This document shows, piece by piece, positions 62,525-64,000 of a stretch of DNA of 64,000 nucleotides. The stretch is from Pseudomonas inefficax (GTDB lineage Bacteria; Pseudomonadota; Gammaproteobacteria; Pseudomonadales; Pseudomonadaceae). Each line of letters starts with the position of its first letter. The first letter of the stretch is position 1. The stretch spans positions 1 to 64,000 of the forward strand of contig NZ_OPYN01000060.1 in the NCBI RefSeq assembly GCF_900277125.1. The letters are read 5' to 3'. Position numbers and translations under genes: made by a program. The notes below the pieces were generated by a model. That model had not been told where the DNA came from, did not search any database, and saw only the letters and a program-made list of their open reading frames with translations.

Positions 62525-64000
62525 GTGAACAACAACAAGCCCTTCCCACGCTTCCGCGCCCTGGCGCTGGCCCTGGCGGTCAGCGCCGCGGCTGTCAACA
62601 GCCAGGCTGCAGAAGCCGGCAGCACCATCCAGATCCAGGCCCAACCGTTGGCATCAGCGCTGAACCAGCTCGGCCAGCAGACCAACCTGCAGCTGTTCTT
62701 CAGCCCCGAGCTGGTGGCCGGCAAGCAGGCCCCGGCGGTATCCGGCCAACTGGCGCCCGAACAGGCGCTACAGCAGTTGCTGCAAGGCAGCGGCCTGACC
62801 TACGAAATGTCCCAGGGCGCCGTGGTAGTCAAGCCGGCCCAGGCCGATGGCACCCTCACCACCGGCAGCCTGGAGCTGGCACCCACCGACATCAAGGTCG
62901 TGGGTGACTGGCTGGGCGATGCCCAGCAGAGCGTTGTGCAGAACCACCCCGGCGCGCGTACCGTAGTGCGCCGCGAGGCGATGGTGGAGAAGGGCGCAAT
63001 GAACGTGCGCGACGTGCTGCGCGGTATCCCGGGCGTGCAGGTGCAGGATTCCAACGGCACCGGCGGCAGCGACCTGTCGCTGAACGTGGGCGTTCGCGGT
63101 CTGACTTCGCGCCTGTCGCCACGCTCCACGGTGCTGATCGACGGCATCCCCGCCGCTTTCGCGCCCTATGGCCAGCCGCAGCTGTCGATGGCGCCGATTT
63201 CCTCGGGCAACCTCGACAGTATCGATGTGGTGCGTGGCGCCGGCTCCGTGCGCTATGGCCCGCAGAACGTCGGCGGGGTGATCAACTTCGTTACCCGGGC
63301 GATCCCGGAGAAGGCCTCGGCCGAGCTGTCCACCACCCTGGAAACCTCCCAGCATGGTGGCTGGAAACACACCGAGTCGGCCTTCGTCGGCGGCACGGCG
63401 GACAACGGCATGGGCGTGGCGCTGCTGTACACCGGGGTGAATGGCAACGGCTACCGTGAAAGCAACAACGGCAACGACATCGACGATGTCATCCTCAAGA
63501 CCCACTGGGCGCCGACCGACGTTGACGAGTTCTGGCTCAACTTCCACTACTACGACGGCCGTGCCGACATGCCCGGCGGCCTGACCCAGGCGCAGTACGA
63601 CAGCAACCCGTACCAGTCGCTGCGCGACTACGACTACTTCGCCGGCCGGCGCAAGGACGTGTCGTTCAAGTGGCAGCGGCAGCTCGACGACGCTACCCAG
63701 TTCGAAGTGCTGACCTACTACACCGACAGCTTCCGCGGCAGCTCCATTGCCTCGCGCGACATGAAGACCCTGTCTTCGTACCCGCGCAACTACCACACCT
63801 TCGCCATCGAACCACGGCTGTCGCGGATCTTCTTCGCCGGCCCGACCACCCAGGAAGTCAGCGTGGGCTACCGCTACCTGAAGGAAGCGATGCGTGAGCA
63901 GTCGACCCGCCTGGCGCTGATCGACAACGTGCCCACGCCGACCCCGACCTCCGATGGCCATGTGTTCCAGGACCGAAGCGGTGGTACCGAGGCCAGCGCC
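62525..64000 (+). CDS. TonB-dependent siderophore receptor with STN domain (FecA-like), 3' end outside window
   Basis: The first 492 residues of a ferric-siderophore receptor. After a signal peptide (FRALALALAVSAAAVNSQAA) comes an STN signalling domain (about 35-105: IQIQAQPLASALNQLGQQTN, GKQAPAVSGQLAPEQALQQL), which contacts FecR-type proteins, then a plug (NVRDVLRGIPGVQVQDSNGT, LNVGVRGLTSRLSPRSTVLI, YGPQNVGGVINFVTR) and the first barrel strands. The pattern of DGIPAAFAPYGQPQLSMAPI is close to ferric dicitrate receptor FecA. I use GTG 62525 with AGGAAG upstream; an in-frame ATG at 62483 is possible. It forms a fecIRA-type locus with the two preceding genes. Confidence 0.92.
   Translation, partial: MNNNKPFPRFRALALALAVSAAAVNSQAAEAGSTIQIQAQPLASALNQLGQQTNLQLFFSPELVAGKQAPAVSGQLAPEQALQQLLQGSGLTYEMSQGAVVVKPAQADGTLTTGSLELAPTDIKVVGDWLGDAQQSVVQNHPGARTVVRREAMVEKGAMNVRDVLRGIPGVQVQDSNGTGGSDLSLNVGVRGLTSRLSPRSTVLIDGIPAAFAPYGQPQLSMAPISSGNLDSIDVVRGAGSVRYGPQNVGGVINFVTRAIPEKASAELSTTLETSQHGGWKHTESAFVGGTADNGMGVALLYTGVNGNGYRESNNGNDIDDVILKTHWAPTDVDEFWLNFHYYDGRADMPGGLTQAQYDSNPYQSLRDYDYFAGRRKDVSFKWQRQLDDATQFEVLTYYTDSFRGSSIASRDMKTLSSYPRNYHTFAIEPRLSRIFFAGPTTQEVSVGYRYLKEAMREQSTRLALIDNVPTPTPTSDGHVFQDRSGGTEASA

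Overview
The window is chromosomal DNA of a fluorescent Pseudomonas, most likely of the Pseudomonas putida group. Coding DNA is GC-rich, and the core gene blocks occur in the order known from Pseudomonas (queA-tgt-yajC-secD-secF, suhB/trmJ-cysE-iscR-iscSUA-hscBA-fdx-iscX-ndk-rlmN-pilW-rodZ-ispG-hisS-yfgM-bamB-der, and the iron block ending at speC). Many intergenic gaps hold the two kinds of REP palindrome typical of P. putida. Species identity is inferred; no rRNA gene is present.

Layout. 1-305 is the right end of an IS3-family insertion sequence abutting a REP element. 404-2003 holds three small accessory genes (acetyltransferase, membrane protein, LprI-like protein). 2127-7654 is a selenium block: mnmH and selD on the minus strand and, divergently, a four-gene ABC transporter of the phosphonate type that probably imports selenate or selenite. 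7793-12117 holds a bestrophin, an amino-acid binding protein, a DadA-like dehydrogenase and a divergent LysR regulator.

12335-26110 is an integrated element of about 13.8 kb in the 3' end of tRNA-Leu(CAA). A 14-bp piece of the tRNA 3' end is repeated at both ends, the tRNA's probable original terminator now lies about 14 kb away, and paired CTACTCACA direct repeats (likely integrase arm sites) lie just inside each end. Next to tRNA-Leu are a P4-type integrase, a hypothetical gene, an AlpA-like regulator, a structured RNA region resembling the P4 CI immunity RNA, small genes, a primase-type zinc-finger protein and a RepA-like ATPase. Two inverted copies of an iteron cluster bracket the immunity region and replication genes. 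The middle holds a second integrase, a second AlpA-like protein, a lone HK97-type major capsid gene, a lambda-I-like tail protein and small phage genes. At the far end, in A+T-richer DNA and on the opposite strand, is a three-gene module: a membrane-anchored protein, a PIN-domain protein and a SIR2-domain protein. It looks like an anti-phage or abortive-infection system carried as cargo, and it is the best candidate in the window for an undescribed system.

26283-50096 is housekeeping: queuosine tRNA modification, Sec export, a glycine-zipper envelope protein, SuhB, TrmJ, CysE, the whole isc iron-sulfur operon with an IscR-type promoter, Ndk, and an operon for RlmN, PilW, RodZ, IspG, HisS, YfgM, BamB and Der. 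50324-52251 pairs a methionine/glutamine-type aminotransferase with an omega-amidase. 52382-59122 is an iron-uptake block (PepSY-flavoreductase fusion, TonB-dependent siderophore receptor, PiuC hydroxylase, Sel1 protein), followed by speC. The window ends in a FecI-FecR-FecA type ferric uptake locus whose receptor runs off the end.
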